Positions 53,929 through 63,980 of a stretch of DNA of 64,000 nucleotides are shown here, in pieces; positions within the stretch are counted from its first letter, which is position 1, and every line of letters begins with the position of its first letter. The notes beneath the pieces are model-generated. The model did not search any database and had not been told where the DNA came from. It worked only from the letters and a program-made list of their open reading frames with translations. A program made the position numbers and the translations under genes. Source of the DNA: Brachyhypopomus gauderio (Eukaryota > Chordata > Actinopteri > Gymnotiformes > Hypopomidae); assembly GCF_052324685.1 (NCBI RefSeq), contig NC_135222.1:2185173-2249172 (forward strand), written 5' to 3'.

Positions 53929-54485
53929 CTGTTCGATTGACAAAGGGCAGCAATTAAAGACCCATTGTTTACCATAGAAGAAAACTGTTTACAAGCATGC
54001 TGGGATATTTTTTTTTTTAGAGAAAGGCTATCTTGGCCCCAGATATTTTGTTTCACCAAATTATTGTCTTTATACTTTGTGTAAAACAAGTGTTAAAATT
54101 TCGCAATTTGAGTGATTTTTTGTTGTTTGAGGTTATTTATTTTTTTACACGTTGCGAGCTCTGCTATGTTATCTTGTAAACATCTACCATCTCCGCCGTA
54201 ATGTCAGAAGACCAGATGAGCACAGATAGCAAAAAATGAAACACCCAGATAACGAAATAAGGAAGTGCCTTAGTCTCACGTAGAGAGGCACGTGTGAGCA
54301 GTGACGGAAACCCCGATGTATTCCACGCCATCCTGGAAGCGCACCTCATTCCATATAGAGCACGTTTCTCATATCATCTGATCATTAGAGGCTGCGTTTC
54401 GCGAGCTATATTCTTTCCCTCATCACGGAAGCCGGTGAAAAGTGGGTCAGGCCGGTTCTCCCGGGCGCTGGCTAGCCCGGCGTAC
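53929..54485 (-). other. adgrl2 intron
   Basis: The donor gtacgc lies beside the 54486-54614 exon and the acceptor is aacag. Its left part is T-rich. The right part has a short open frame on the plus strand (54294-54671) that runs into the antisense of the coding exon and matches nothing I know. Confidence 0.7.
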
Positions 54486-54614
54486 CTGGGTGCCGGAGGA
54501 GTAGCGTGCACTTGTCCTTGCCGCCGCCGTCTTCGTGGAGCTGTGCGAGCTTTCGGTGGGCCGGCCGCCGCAGCAGTACGTGTGGCGGAAGCATTTGCTG
54601 TACTCGCGGCGAAC
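54486..54614 (-). CDS. adgrl2: adgrl2 exon: membrane-proximal cytoplasmic tail
   Basis: This 129-nt exon (43 codons, phase 0 in and out) between ccgcag and gtacgc encodes [20 protein letters not shown], then a Ser/Thr/Ala-rich segment ending [12 protein letters not shown]. The Cys pair (YCCGG) just after TM7 is a plausible palmitoylation site by analogy. The segment is GC-rich compared with its flanks. Some residues differ from the mammalian sequence but the length is the same. Confidence 0.94.
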
Positions 54615-54813
54615 CTGCGGAGCGTGACGAGGTCCCGTCAGGTCCCGCGCTCAACACCTGCGCTCTTATAGCCGTTTTAAATCTCAAACGTACTGGATAT
54701 TTTTATACTGTCCAAGTTTCTATAGCTGTCCAAATTTCTATATCTATTTAAATGACCCATGTTGCTAATTATCCTACATGGTCAGTTTTACATGGGAAAT
54801 GAGTGGACTTTAC

Positions 54814-54982
54814 TTTTTTCTGGAGCAGACAGTGGAAGATGAAGATGAAGACGCCCTGGCAGGTGTTGAAGATGGTGAAGAGATACGCCAGCACCACTGA
54901 GGACTCGTTGATGAAGAACAGGCCAAAGCACCAGGTCAGAACCAGGAGACACAGCAGTGCGAAGGCCCCCAGGACCCAGGAC
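54814..54982 (-). CDS. adgrl2: adgrl2 exon: TM6, extracellular loop 3, TM7
   Basis: This 169-nt exon (one completing base plus 56 codons) starts after ctgaag and ends in phase 0 at gtaaag. It reads [20 protein letters not shown] (TM6), a short loop FINESS, then [20 protein letters not shown] (TM7), ending HCLLQKK. The LTWCFG and NTCQGVFIF motifs are the adhesion-GPCR TM6 and TM7 hallmarks. The next intron is only 199 bp. Confidence 0.97.
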
Positions 54983-55668
54983 CTTCAGAGGCAGAGAGAC
55001 AACATGCAACCCTCAGACTGAGACCGCAGGCTCACGGGACCTTCAGACAGGCACTGATGAAGACATGAGGGACGCGTCTCAAAAAAACACCAAAGAAAAG
55101 AGAGGAAAAAAGGACACACAACATTTATGACAGTGTAAAAACTGATTCCTGGTCAGTTGTAGGCAGACCTGAGCTAGAGAGAAATGAGCAATACAAGCCT
55201 GTAGTCTCAGCACTGAGATTAGAGCCAGTAAGATGCGAATGAAGGACTCTGTGCATCAGTGAGGTTAATTTACTAGCATCTTTGGAGTGTGGTTATTTTG
55301 CACTTGTCTACTAGGTGAAGACATTTCTGTGAGATTTTGGGCTGCATACAGGAAGAGAAAGGGGAACATTGCACCCTAGAACTGTAATCATATCGGTTCC
55401 ATTAGGGGAGGCGTGGACGCCACATCTTGGCTAGCTACGAAATTAAAGGGATAGAGGAAAGAAAAGAGTTAGAGAGGGCATCGGGGAAAAGACGGCAAAA
55501 GAAGGCAAAGGCGGGCATGGGGTGCGAAGGTCTGGGGGACCCTTCAGACACCAGCACCGGCCGAGGGCACCAACAAACAAACAAACATGAAGAATGAGCA
55601 CTGTGAACAGAGGAGGGGGGGGCACGGACGCCCAGGCCAAGGATGAGATGCCCAGCTAGCACTCTTAC

Positions 55669-55695
55669 TTGATAAAGGGTTTATTATCTTCATAG
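55669..55695 (-). CDS. adgrl2: adgrl2 27-nt cassette microexon in third intracellular loop
   Basis: Between a ctag acceptor and a gtaag donor lie 27 nt that read, after the upstream AA, as NYEDNKPFI followed by the split Lys codon. Inclusion keeps the frame (phase 2 in, phase 2 out) and inserts nine residues (YEDNKPFIK with an Lys-to-Asn switch at the junction) between SRLESI and SWVLGAF. Mammalian ADGRL2 and ADGRL3 isoforms carry, as I remember them, a near-identical NYEDNRPFIK insert at this site. The upstream intron has a pyrimidine-rich stretch and UGC trinucleotides close to the acceptor, as is typical for SRRM4-dependent neuronal microexons; that regulatory reading is inference. Confidence 0.88.
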
Positions 55696-56892
55696 CTAGT
55701 GCGCATGGGAAGCAGGGGAGAAAGACAAAATCAGGTCAGAAAGATCAGCTTGGTTCACATGCAGTTCAGTCCAAAAACAAAGAAAAAAAGAACACACACA
55801 CACGAAAAAAAAAACAAGATGAAGCTCGTGAGAGGTTTAGAGGAAAGATTACAATCTGTTAATCATGACGAGGCTCGAAACTGCTGAGCCAATTCACTTG
55901 TATAAAACAAGAGTACAAATGTGGAAAGTGTGTGTTAAACGAGTCGGGAAGACACAGTATTATGACAACCCGCCATCTTGGCCTTTCTAGCTCCCACTGT
56001 CTTTTGTTCAACAGGAACTGATAAAAAGAAACACATGAAATTTATATATACAGAATATCTTCAAAACTAGCTTGACAAACAAAACAAATCAGAGGGGGTT
56101 TTACTTTGGCCAGGTTTAATAGAAAATGGGCGTTCATACTTTACAGTTAAGTAAAATTTACAGTGGCAGTAAAATTTTATGAGTGGCCGCGATCAGTTGT
56201 GATATATGGCAAGAGCTTACCCAGGCAAATCGGTATTATAGTAGCCATCACAAACGCGATAATTACTGGGTTGGACAAGAGGACAGAAAGCAAGAGGTAG
56301 AAGGAGAAGAGAGAAACTCGGGGTGGGGGGGGGTTGGAAAATGGGAAGAGAAGATGCCACAGATTAGCTCTCGCCACACGCAACATGCAAACAGTGAGTC
56401 CATGGGCCCAGCCTCTATAATCTCAGTTGTAAAGCACTGCTGACACAGTACAACTGCAGGACGCCACATGGCATCACTGACATTCACATTCTCCTCTTTT
56501 TGTTTGGTTTTATTTACTTGAATTCTGGCCCGTTCCAGCTACGTCATATTTTGTATAAATCACACTGGAGGAAACGCAACATATTGACCGAAATGCAATC
56601 AAAATGTGGATAAACAGGAAAAAGCAGAAATGATCACACCAGGAAATACCGTATTATTAAACATTAAATACTCTATTGATGGCAAAAATGGCAGTAAGTG
56701 GATTTTGGGTTAACAATGGTTGCCAGACAGAAGTAGACAAGACTTTTTAGGTCATCCTTTAAACAGCAGCAGGAGGGCCAGGAGGCACAACTTGATAGAC
56801 AAATATGCTCTCTTCTGCTTTTAAAAGAGGTTTTGTGTTTTTTCCAAGAGAAACACATGGAAATGTTTTCGTTCTCTTTTATGCTGCACCCC

Positions 56893-56932
<40 letters not shown>

Positions 56933-57337
56933 ACTCCTCTTCCAGCTAGCCTTTTATTCTGTGCTGTAGGGAGACTGAATACAGGGACTTGTGCCAAGAA
57001 GCATTTTGTGGTCACCGTAACAGTGGAGGCTAAAAGGAACTCTCACAAAGTAAATGTTCATCATTATGTGACGCTGTGTCCATCTCCCATCTCAGAAAGC
57101 CCCAAAACCCTGTCTGAAATTATTCTAATCTTCAATCCATTTGAATTCCTTTGGTAAATCATTTGGCCTGATTTAAACAAATATGAGGTGGCTTAGTAGA
57201 AAATGGCTCTTCTTTACAATGGAATTTCACCTTTCGCTGCCTGTGTGGAACTGTTCAGAAAACAGTGCGTGCGCACGCGATCACGAGCAAACAGAGCGAG
57301 TGAGGGAACATGGAAAGACTCGGAATAACTCACTTAC
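55696..57337 (-). other. adgrl2 intron upstream of the microexon
   Basis: The donor is gtaagt. The last part next to the microexon is pyrimidine-rich on the minus strand, with UGC motifs. A G8-containing stretch lies near 56320 and a (CA)n tract at about 56894-56926. Nothing else was recognised. Confidence 0.7.
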
Positions 57338-57429
57338 TTTATACTTTCCAACCTGCTGGAGTCAGGTTTCAGTGATGTGGAGTGCTTCACCATCCTGTAC
57401 ATTGTGATGACCAGGAAGATGAGGTTAAG
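57338..57429 (-). CDS. adgrl2: adgrl2 exon: rest of TM5 and third intracellular loop
   Basis: This 92-nt exon starts in phase 0 after gacag and ends in phase 2 at gtaagt. It encodes [17 protein letters not shown] (end of TM5) and the loop [14 protein letters not shown]. The final AA dinucleotide is completed either by the G of the TM6 exon, giving Lys, or by the C of the microexon at 55669-55695, giving Asn. This is the junction where latrophilins are alternatively spliced in the G-protein-coupling loop. Confidence 0.95.
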
Positions 57430-58533
57430 CTGTCAAAAAAGGACAATGTCTGTGTTAATAAATCAAGGACGGGACCAAACTGAACGTAGAGAGATGGTGT
57501 TCTTGGGACGGAGGTGCCTAAACGTCTAACGCATCAGCCCAGGTATGACACGACCTGGTCAAGAGATCTGGAGCAGAGGAGTGTCTCTCTCTATGAAAAA
57601 TGGATCAAAATTCACCACACTGCAAAATAAACACACAGGCTGTTAAGAGAGGTCCACCCACATGGTATAAGAAAGAATGGTTTCAACCCACCCACACATG
57701 TAAAGAAAAAAAACACACAAATACATATACATTTTTATACACAAATACACAGACCAACATACATATGAACATATATATGTGGAAATACATGTAGAAAAGT
57801 TTTTCCTTAGTATGCCAGGTATGCCATACTAAAGAATTTTTGAAAGTACTGAGGTTGCCAGATTTTCTGTTATAGGGTAAAACTAAGAACCCTCTTTCTA
57901 AACTGACAGCATAAGCACAACCCGCCCCATAAGGGCTCCCTGCTGTGGCAGGAGCTCTCCCGTGACTCCGGAGTGGCCGCACGCCTGCTCCTCCGTCCTG
58001 CAGTGACACCGCCTAATTGGTCTGCACCGGATACGCACAGCCAATCGATCGGCCCCTCTCTGTCCCCACAGTGGGCCGGTCAGGCCCGCCCGGCAGCCTG
58101 TAGGGCGGCCAGAGGTAGAAACGCGGGAGAGAGGGATGAAAGGAGGCTGGGAGGTGATGTGGCTGGGTCAGTCTGCGTGGCAGGCAGCCGTGATGCTGCT
58201 GCCACCTGGCAGGACGGTGGCAGCGATGTGGCAGTAATGCTGCAGTCATGATGAGGCCACAGCCAGCTGCTGGATGTCTGCAGCGTTTCCACTCACTGCT
58301 CCCCACAGCCCGAGTGCTGACATGGATCTGACGGGGCCGCTGGAGGAGTCATGTTTGGCACTATCAGGGAAAAAAAAAACCTGGACGGGCCTGGTCAGAA
58401 AGCTCCCCCACCCCCGCGCCTACAACCCACCCCCAGGCCACCAGAATACTGCCTCACTCCCCCCCCACAGTCCCCCCTGGGGTCTCTGCTCCCCTTGTGA
58501 GCCTGAATTAGCCTTCCCCTCTCTCTCTCTCTC

Positions 58534-58565
<32 letters not shown>

Positions 58566-59812
58566 CATGCAGAAGGCCCTGGGCTCTACTCTGGTACTGT
58601 GGAGAAAGGGCTTCACTACGCTGTGGGAGTTGGAGCGTGTGTGGCCCGCTGAACTACGAATGAACTGGATGAAATATTAAAGGTGCAGATAGAGCTGTCC
58701 GGGTGATGCAAACAGCTTGTGACGCGTCATGATCCGAGCCCGGCGGAACGCGGCCCGGCTGCCCAGAGACCGCTTGTTACTTCCACGTCCTCCTTTTCAT
58801 TGCGCTTATGCCCAGCGCGCCCTGGAGCAGAGCGACCTCCGGCTGCCGTTACGCTTCCGAGAGCTTCCTGGAGTTAGCCTTTTACCGAAAGTGCTACGGG
58901 AGCTGGTGAGCAGTGAAAGAAGAAGCGTGAGGGGGGGTGGAGGGAGGGACGGCGATTTCCCAGAGTTAAAAGACCACCCTAGGCCTCGCCGTACACTCAA
59001 ACAGGGCCGTCGCCCCAACCCACACACCCCAAAAACCAGACTGCCACAAGTGTAGCACTTTGAATAATGAGATTCTCTTTCTGTGTTTTTCACAACCCCG
59101 CTCTCCCTCCCTCCGACACACACCCACACACACCCACACTCTTCCTCACTGACAAGGACAAAGCCAATTTGCTGAGAAACCAGGGTCGCTGGTTTAGGGG
59201 GAACCTTGGGCCCAGCCGTTCCCAGGAGACCTCACAGCCATTGTGCTCCATCTCGCATTGTCAGCGGTGGAAACACGGGCCGCAGAGCCTCAGAGAGAAC
59301 AGAGAGTCCCCGCTCGCTGTCCACGAGGAGTCCTCCACGATAAATCAGCTGTGCGGAGCGGGAGCACGGACCTCGTGTTACGTGCGACTCACAACACGGA
59401 GTCGGATTAGCAAAGCCGTCGCAAACACATCCATCACGGCGTTGCGCGGGCCGCACGTGAGCCCGTTCCTTCCTCGTGTTCCTGTACTTGGCTACTGTGG
59501 CTCGCGGCCCAGTGCTCCACGTGCCCCTCTGTCCATCACATAGATCTCAGCATCTGGCAAGGATGGGCAAGGTCACCCCACCCGCGGACGACGAACCCCC
59601 AGCCCTGGACAAACACTCCTCTCCCTTCTCCTCTACTCTCTGCTTCCAATAGTCTCCCATCTCCCAGCCATGGAGATTAGAGGGCAAAGCAGCAGACAGC
59701 CCAGTCACTCTCCAAGAGGAAGGCAGCTCCTGTGAATACCACCTGCTTGATTCTCTCTCTCCCTCTTTCCCCCTCTTTCTCTCTCTCTCTGTCGTTCTCC
59801 CCGTCTCTCTCC

Positions 59813-59852
<40 letters not shown>

Positions 59853-60554
59853 CTCCCCGTCTCTCTCTCCCAGCTCCCCAGGCTCTTAGCTTCTGCAGGC
59901 AGTTAAGGTCATAAGCAGTAAATAATTGCACGCATGAACGACAGCTGTGTCAATATGATATGCCCCATATCCTTCACCTGTGCGCAAGCGCTCAAAATGC
60001 TGCTAGATGCACCTTCGCCATTACAGACAGCTATCAATTCTTTTCTTGAATAAAAAAGAATAATTGCGGAACTGAAAATAACAACACCAATGCTGCTTTT
60101 GAGTATTGGCCCCAAGTAACCTTGGCTCGCCCTCCGCCATCACGCTGAGTATTGTTTGAGAAGAACATTGAGCTTTAACGCTCCGCTGAGAAAGCCTCCC
60201 TGCGTCATGGCACAATTATTCCCAGGAAAAACATTATTCAGGGCCCTCGACTGCAGCTCTCATGAGTGCCTCTTTCCTGCAGCGGGGGCTGCATTGACCG
60301 TGTGTGCTGAGACTGAACTGATCTGAGCAGAAATCGAAGCCCCGCAATCTGTTGCGCCAAGCCGGGGTGTGGGGGGGGGGGGGGGTAACAAAGGCGGGCC
60401 GGCTCGATGCTTTCACGCCGCTGAGCTTCCTGTCGCAGCATCTGTCCTTAGCTGGGAGAAGTCAATCACCACCTAAACCGGGCCACGTCTGGTGCTGGCC
60501 GCCTTCCTTTGGCGAGGCGAGCCAGGTAGGAGACAGCGATGAGGACGGACGTAC
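57430..60554 (-). other. adgrl2 intron (3.1 kb) with CpG-rich core
   Basis: The intron runs from gtacgt to gacag. From about 57900 to 59560 the DNA is clearly richer in G+C and in CpG than the surrounding AT-rich introns, and it contains several chance open frames on both strands, none recognisable. (CT)n tracts lie at about 58518-58566 and 59751-59872, and a G15 run at 60371-60385. Confidence 0.7.
60371..60385. repeat. Poly-G tract (15)
   Basis: An uninterrupted run of 15 G in the intron next to the loop-2/TM5 exon. Confidence 0.95.
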
Positions 60555-60621
60555 CATGATGATGAAGACGACGGGGCCTATGAAGCTCCAGATGAAATGG
60601 TTGTCCACCCTCAGCCAGCAT
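60555..60621 (-). CDS. adgrl2: adgrl2 exon: extracellular loop 2 and start of TM5
   Basis: This short 67-nt exon (one completing base plus 22 codons) lies between a ctgcag acceptor and a gtacgt donor. It encodes [20 protein letters not shown] and two more residues. The leading Cys is the extracellular-loop-2 half of the disulfide with TM3, and WSFIGPV is the conserved TM5 entry. Its phases (2 in, 0 out) match the neighbouring exons exactly. It sits just left of the TM3-TM4 exon and is followed by the longest intron in this part of the gene (60554-57430), which is CpG-rich in its middle. Confidence 0.95.
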
Positions 60622-61530
60622 CTGCAGACACGGCCAGATCGGAGTCATTAAGAACCCGGCTCAGGTTACCAGGGTGGGAGAGAAAACCTCAACTTGTTAA
60701 TGCGTTTATTTAGACAACAACGTCCTGTCTTGATAAGGGCTACATGGAGGGGGGTGGGGGACACCGTCCCTCGATGAAGCAGCGTGGCGGCTGGTGCGGA
60801 TTACGTTACCAAGCTGTAGGCCTGGCCAGTCAGTATATACATTACTGTTAAATGCAGCTCAAAGATGGTAATTGTCTGTAAAAGTACCCAGGTGCTCTTG
60901 TCTGTGACCTCCGGCAGGAAATATTGATTATCTAAATTAGTGCAAACTGATACCGTGCTAATAGAAACCGCAGGAGACTTGATATTTGCAAAAAAAGAAT
61001 CAGAAAAAAAAATGCACCATTAAAACAAAACATCTTAAAACCGGAACCCTCGGTTTCTACTAATAGACCTACACATTTGTACCGTCACATGAAAGAAAAA
61101 AAAAACAAAAAAAGCTTAAAGTTCGACCTGTTTTATGCACATATTAACATGTGTAAGGAGCAGCCCCTCCCACTTCCAGAGTCCAGACGGAGCTAAAACA
61201 CCATCATTAATCTGGGTAAAAGGCTTTTCCCATGAACCACTTGTCTTTGTTAGAGAGCATTTCACAAACAAGAGGTCACCAGAGGCTCTTTGAGCCAAAC
61301 GCACTAACAGAGCGATGAAAACCACAGTCACTTCAGGTGTTCTCTGAAGGCTTGGTGAGTGTGTGCATGTGCGTGTGTGCACATGGGTATGCGTGCGAGC
61401 ACACGCGGGCATGCGTGCGTACGCTTGCGTGAGCTTAAAGCACGTCGGCGATAGGCCTGTCTCAGATGGTGAACCACGGTGAAGAACACCAGAACGACTC
61501 CTACAGAACCGGGCTTGCATGTTCACTTAC
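60622..61530 (-). other. adgrl2 intron between TM4 and TM5 exons
   Basis: The donor is gtaagt and the acceptor ctgcag. It contains poly-A runs around 60985-61110 and alternating GT/GC-rich sequence at about 61355-61435. No coding signal was seen. Confidence 0.7.
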
Positions 61531-61751
61531 GCCTTCTTCGTGCCGTAGCTCCTGAAGTCCACGGCCGCGGAGACGCCCACGACGATGGCGGGAAGGAGGT
61601 AGCCCGAGACGTAGTAGTACTTCTTCCGTGAGTATTCGCTCTCAAACACCTCCACCAGCATCAGGTAGAGCTGGACGCCCTCCAGACACATCCAGGAGAA
61701 GGAGGCCAGGAAGAAGTAATGCAGGATGCCAGCGATGATCGAGCACCCGAT
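61531..61751 (-). CDS. adgrl2: adgrl2 exon: TM3, second intracellular loop, TM4
   Basis: This 221-nt exon starts in phase 0 after a tttcag acceptor and ends in phase 2 at gtaagt, splitting the codon of Ala in KKA. It opens with IGCSIIAG, whose Cys is the expected TM3 partner of the extracellular loop 2 disulfide. TM3 follows with the family hallmark [20 protein letters not shown], then ICL2 (SRKK) and TM4 ([20 protein letters not shown]). Extracellular loop 2 begins with DFRSYGTKK. The match to latrophilins is continuous with no frameshift. Confidence 0.97.
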
Positions 61752-61944
61752 CTGAAACACAAGCACACGCTTTGGTGGGCTGTGACGCTGCTACTGGTAA
61801 TGGCCCGGTTCCCACACACTCTAAAGCAGACTCTATTCTTTCTCTGACAATAAAGAGGGAGGGAAAATGAATAAAATCAAAGAATATCTAAAAAGTAACA
61901 CCAAGACATGACAATGATGAAAGAAAGTTAATACAGTGCATAGT

Positions 61945-62908
61945 AGGGGTGACCTGCAATAGTTGCTGATTCGACTATAGTCAACTATACCCCCTAGTCG
62001 ACTATGAATGTCATAGTCGAATGTACCATTCTAACTGCATGGGGGTGCCCAAGGACGCTGCTAAGCATTAGTTGTTACATGAAATGTTTTCGTTATATAT
62101 AGCCTTTTGTCAAATAAAATCATCCTAATTTCGGTTAATAAATATTTTAAAATGATGTGTGCGCATTAACAATAGGCATCTTCCTTACTACACATTAATA
62201 AATCACACCCTGCAGTTGCACAATCCAAATGAGAGGAGTTGAACACACTACAGGTAGTCAGCATCTGCCGAGATTATAATGGCTACTAAAAAAACTTCAA
62301 AAGTGTGGGAGTATTTTGAAAAAGATAAAGGTGAATCAAACAAAGTAAAGTGCAAGTTATGTCATCAACGTCTTCCATTTCACACGACAACAACCAAAAT
62401 GGCGAAAAAAAAACCAGTTCAGCCGTTTGTCGTTTCAGTCGTGTCGTGTCGTCTTGTCAAGTAGGCCTATAAACATTTTTTGTTGTTGTTTGCTTTTTAA
62501 ACCCCATTACTTGAACCTTTACTTATATTTTTGCTGTTGTGTGGCGATTTAAAAAATATTTTCAGGCAGGCATATTTTATTTAAAATATTTTTGACATTT
62601 TACATAGTGACTATCTGACAGTTCGATATGCGCACTGATGGTGACTTTTTATTGTTAATGTTCTCTAACGTTTCATTAAAAAATAAATAAGTAAATAAAA
62701 GCTGAATAAAGCCAACCTACCATGTTGATTCATTTATCTGAGTGTTTTAAGTTTTCACTTTGAAGTGGAAAAAAAGTCCTGAATGAGAACGGGATCCAGT
62801 TTACGGTTCTCTAGATTTAAAAAAACCCGATTTGACTATTAGTCAACTAAAGGGAACATCTGACGAATCAGATTCGACTATGAAAATCCTTAGTTGAATA
62901 CACCTCTA
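61945..62908 (+). mobile_element. hAT element remnant with truncated BED-finger ORF
   Basis: The element begins TAGGGGTG and ends CACCTCTA, short terminal inverted repeats of the hAT type (7 of 8 match). The 8-bp flanks GTGCATAG (61937-61944) and GTGCACAG (62909-62916) differ at one base, a hAT-sized target duplication. Both ends carry subterminal TAGTCGA or ATTCGACTAT motifs in several orientations, as expected for transposase binding sites. Inside, a 61-codon frame encodes the start of a BED zinc finger. No catalytic domain is present, so the copy is non-autonomous. Confidence 0.85.
62279..62464 (+). pseudogene. Truncated hAT transposase N-terminus (BED zinc finger)
   Basis: The 61-residue frame opens MATKKTSKVWEYFEKD and continues to KVKCKLCHQRLPFH. 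The aromatic W-x-Y-F and the Cys-x2-Cys pair are those of a BED finger, the DNA-binding domain at the N-terminus of hAT transposases and ZBED proteins. The second half of the finger, with its paired His, is missing. The frame diverges after TTTKM and stops, and the RNase-H-like catalytic region is absent. It is a dead remnant inside an intron and runs antisense to adgrl2. Confidence 0.8.
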
Positions 62909-63290
62909 GTGCACAGTGTAATAACGTAATATTGCAGCATATTGGTCTGAGCAGCGCACCAGCTAACTGCATAGCCGCAATACAGGTAACTGGTGCATTG
63001 GTACACTAATGGTCCTTTAGAAGACTAATCCCTACGAAGTGCTTAGAGACAATTATAGGAAGCAGTCGTAAGTAAAAGTCCCGCAGGACAAAAAAAAGAA
63101 GCAGAACTAAAGAAAACAGGTGAAAAAGCAAAAACAATGTAGGATCAGCAGTTGTGCTTATTTATATTGGGAGGGTAAATCTGATCTAACCAAATGAGAG
63201 ATGAGTAAGCGTATAACCGAACTGCTGACCAGTGCTCGCTGCTTTTCTGTAGTAGCGAAGACTACAGTTGAAAAACGAAGTCAGGTTCAT

Positions 63291-63306
<16 letters not shown>

Positions 63307-63325
<19 letters not shown>
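63307..63325. repeat. Poly-G tract (19)
   Basis: Nineteen G directly follow a T run, in the adgrl2 intron beside the TM1-TM2 exon. Confidence 0.95.
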
Positions 63326-63386
63326 CGAGTGGTGAGTAGGAGAGGTAACCAAATCCCAAAGCCGATAGCGGTATCTCCCAACGTAC

Positions 63387-63596
63387 CCTGGGCTCTGTCA
63401 TATCGACGCCAATTAGGAAGATGAGCTCAGCGATGAAGAGGTTGATGCAGAGGTTCTTGTGGATGGTGTTCCTATCGCTCTGCAGGCCGCGGAAGAAGCA
63501 GAAGGTGAAGACGCAGATGGCCAGGCAGACGAGGGACACCACAATGCCCACCCTGGTGATGACCGAGAGGAGCAACGTGTGCGCGCTGGTCGGGCT
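63387..63596 (-). CDS. adgrl2: adgrl2 exon: TM1, first intracellular loop, TM2
   Basis: This 210-nt exon (70 codons, phase 0 at both ends) begins after a caccag acceptor and ends at a gtacgt donor. Residues about 8-34 form TM1. [15 protein letters not shown] is the strongly conserved first intracellular loop, and [16 protein letters not shown] is TM2. One oddity: residue 15, in TM1 after VIT, is Arg (codon AGG at 63554-63552), where the latrophilins I remember have Trp (TGG). The intron to the GPS exon is only 210 bp. The intron on the other side (63386-61752) contains a hAT element and a 19-base poly-G tract. Confidence 0.96.
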
Positions 63597-63806
63597 CTGG
63601 TGCAAGGCATGTTGAGGGAAAAAGACACATCCGTTTATCAGCTGAAGAGACCCGGCTCGCCAAGCCAAAGATACATCACGTCTGTCACAACCATCTGCTG
63701 GCTCGCTAAAGGCTACGAAACATAGACTGTTTAATTTATGTTCAGCATAAGAAGGAAGGCGTTAACTAGCCGCTAGTATACGCCGCCGAAGAGCGCCATA
63801 TTTTAC

Positions 63807-63980
63807 CGATTCTTCCTGGTGAGCCATGAGGACGGCGAAGTTGGTGAGGTGGTTACAGGAGCAGGTAGTGTGGGTTCTGTTGGAATCTATGAGCTTGCAG
63901 CCCTGCGTGGACCAGTATCCCATCATGCTCCTCTCAGAGTAATTCCAAAAGGAGCAATTTGAGTTGAAGTAGTGTTGCAT
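63807..63980 (-). CDS. adgrl2: adgrl2 exon: end of GAIN domain with GPS autoproteolysis site
   Basis: This 174-nt exon (58 codons, phase 0 at both ends) encodes the GPCR proteolysis site. It shows the GPS signature: Cys9, Trp12, Trp23, Cys28, Cys40 and Cys42, then His44-Leu45-Thr46, the scissile tripeptide where latrophilins self-cleave between Leu and Thr. The residues after Thr46 (TNFAVLM) form the tethered Stachel agonist that is known to activate the family. The acceptor is cttcag at the upper edge and the donor is gtaaaa at 63806. The ATG at the exon's first codon follows directly on the splice acceptor and is an internal Met, not a translation start. The rest of the GAIN domain lies beyond 64000. 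Confidence 0.96.

Larger units (their letters stand above)
61752..63386 (-). other. adgrl2 intron between TM2 and TM3 exons
   Basis: The donor is gtacgt and the acceptor tttcag. More than half of the intron is the hAT element at 61945-62908. A T-run followed by G19 (63307-63325) lies close to the TM2 exon. Confidence 0.75.
47704..63980 (-). other. adgrl2: Latrophilin-2-like adhesion GPCR gene, 3' half (gene span)
   Basis: This span holds ten constitutive coding exons of a latrophilin, a neuronal adhesion GPCR that acts at the plasma membrane and synapses and binds teneurins and FLRTs through an N-terminal half not in the window. Read on the minus strand, exon boxes are 63980-63807, 63596-63387, 61751-61531, 60621-60555, 57429-57338, 54982-54814, 54614-54486, 53928-53832, 52652-52524 and 48518-47704. 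Every intron starts GT and ends AG, and phases agree at all nine junctions, giving 2,103 coding nt (700 codons plus stop). The tail blocks [26 protein letters not shown] and [13 protein letters not shown] match vertebrate ADGRL2 better than ADGRL1 or ADGRL3 as I remember them. Teleosts may carry duplicate adgrl2 copies, and I cannot tell which this is. Upstream exons lie to the right of the window. Confidence 0.95.

Noticed and set aside
54788..55009. 73-codon minus-strand frame over the TM6-TM7 exon
   Set aside because: It is an out-of-frame reading of the real adgrl2 exon.
59067..59543. 158-codon open frame in the CpG-rich intron
   Set aside because: Low stop density is expected in G+C-rich DNA. 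No domain was recognised and no splice or promoter context.
63978..63980. ATG at the first codon of the GPS exon as a translation start
   Set aside because: It follows directly on a splice acceptor and the GAIN domain must continue upstream.
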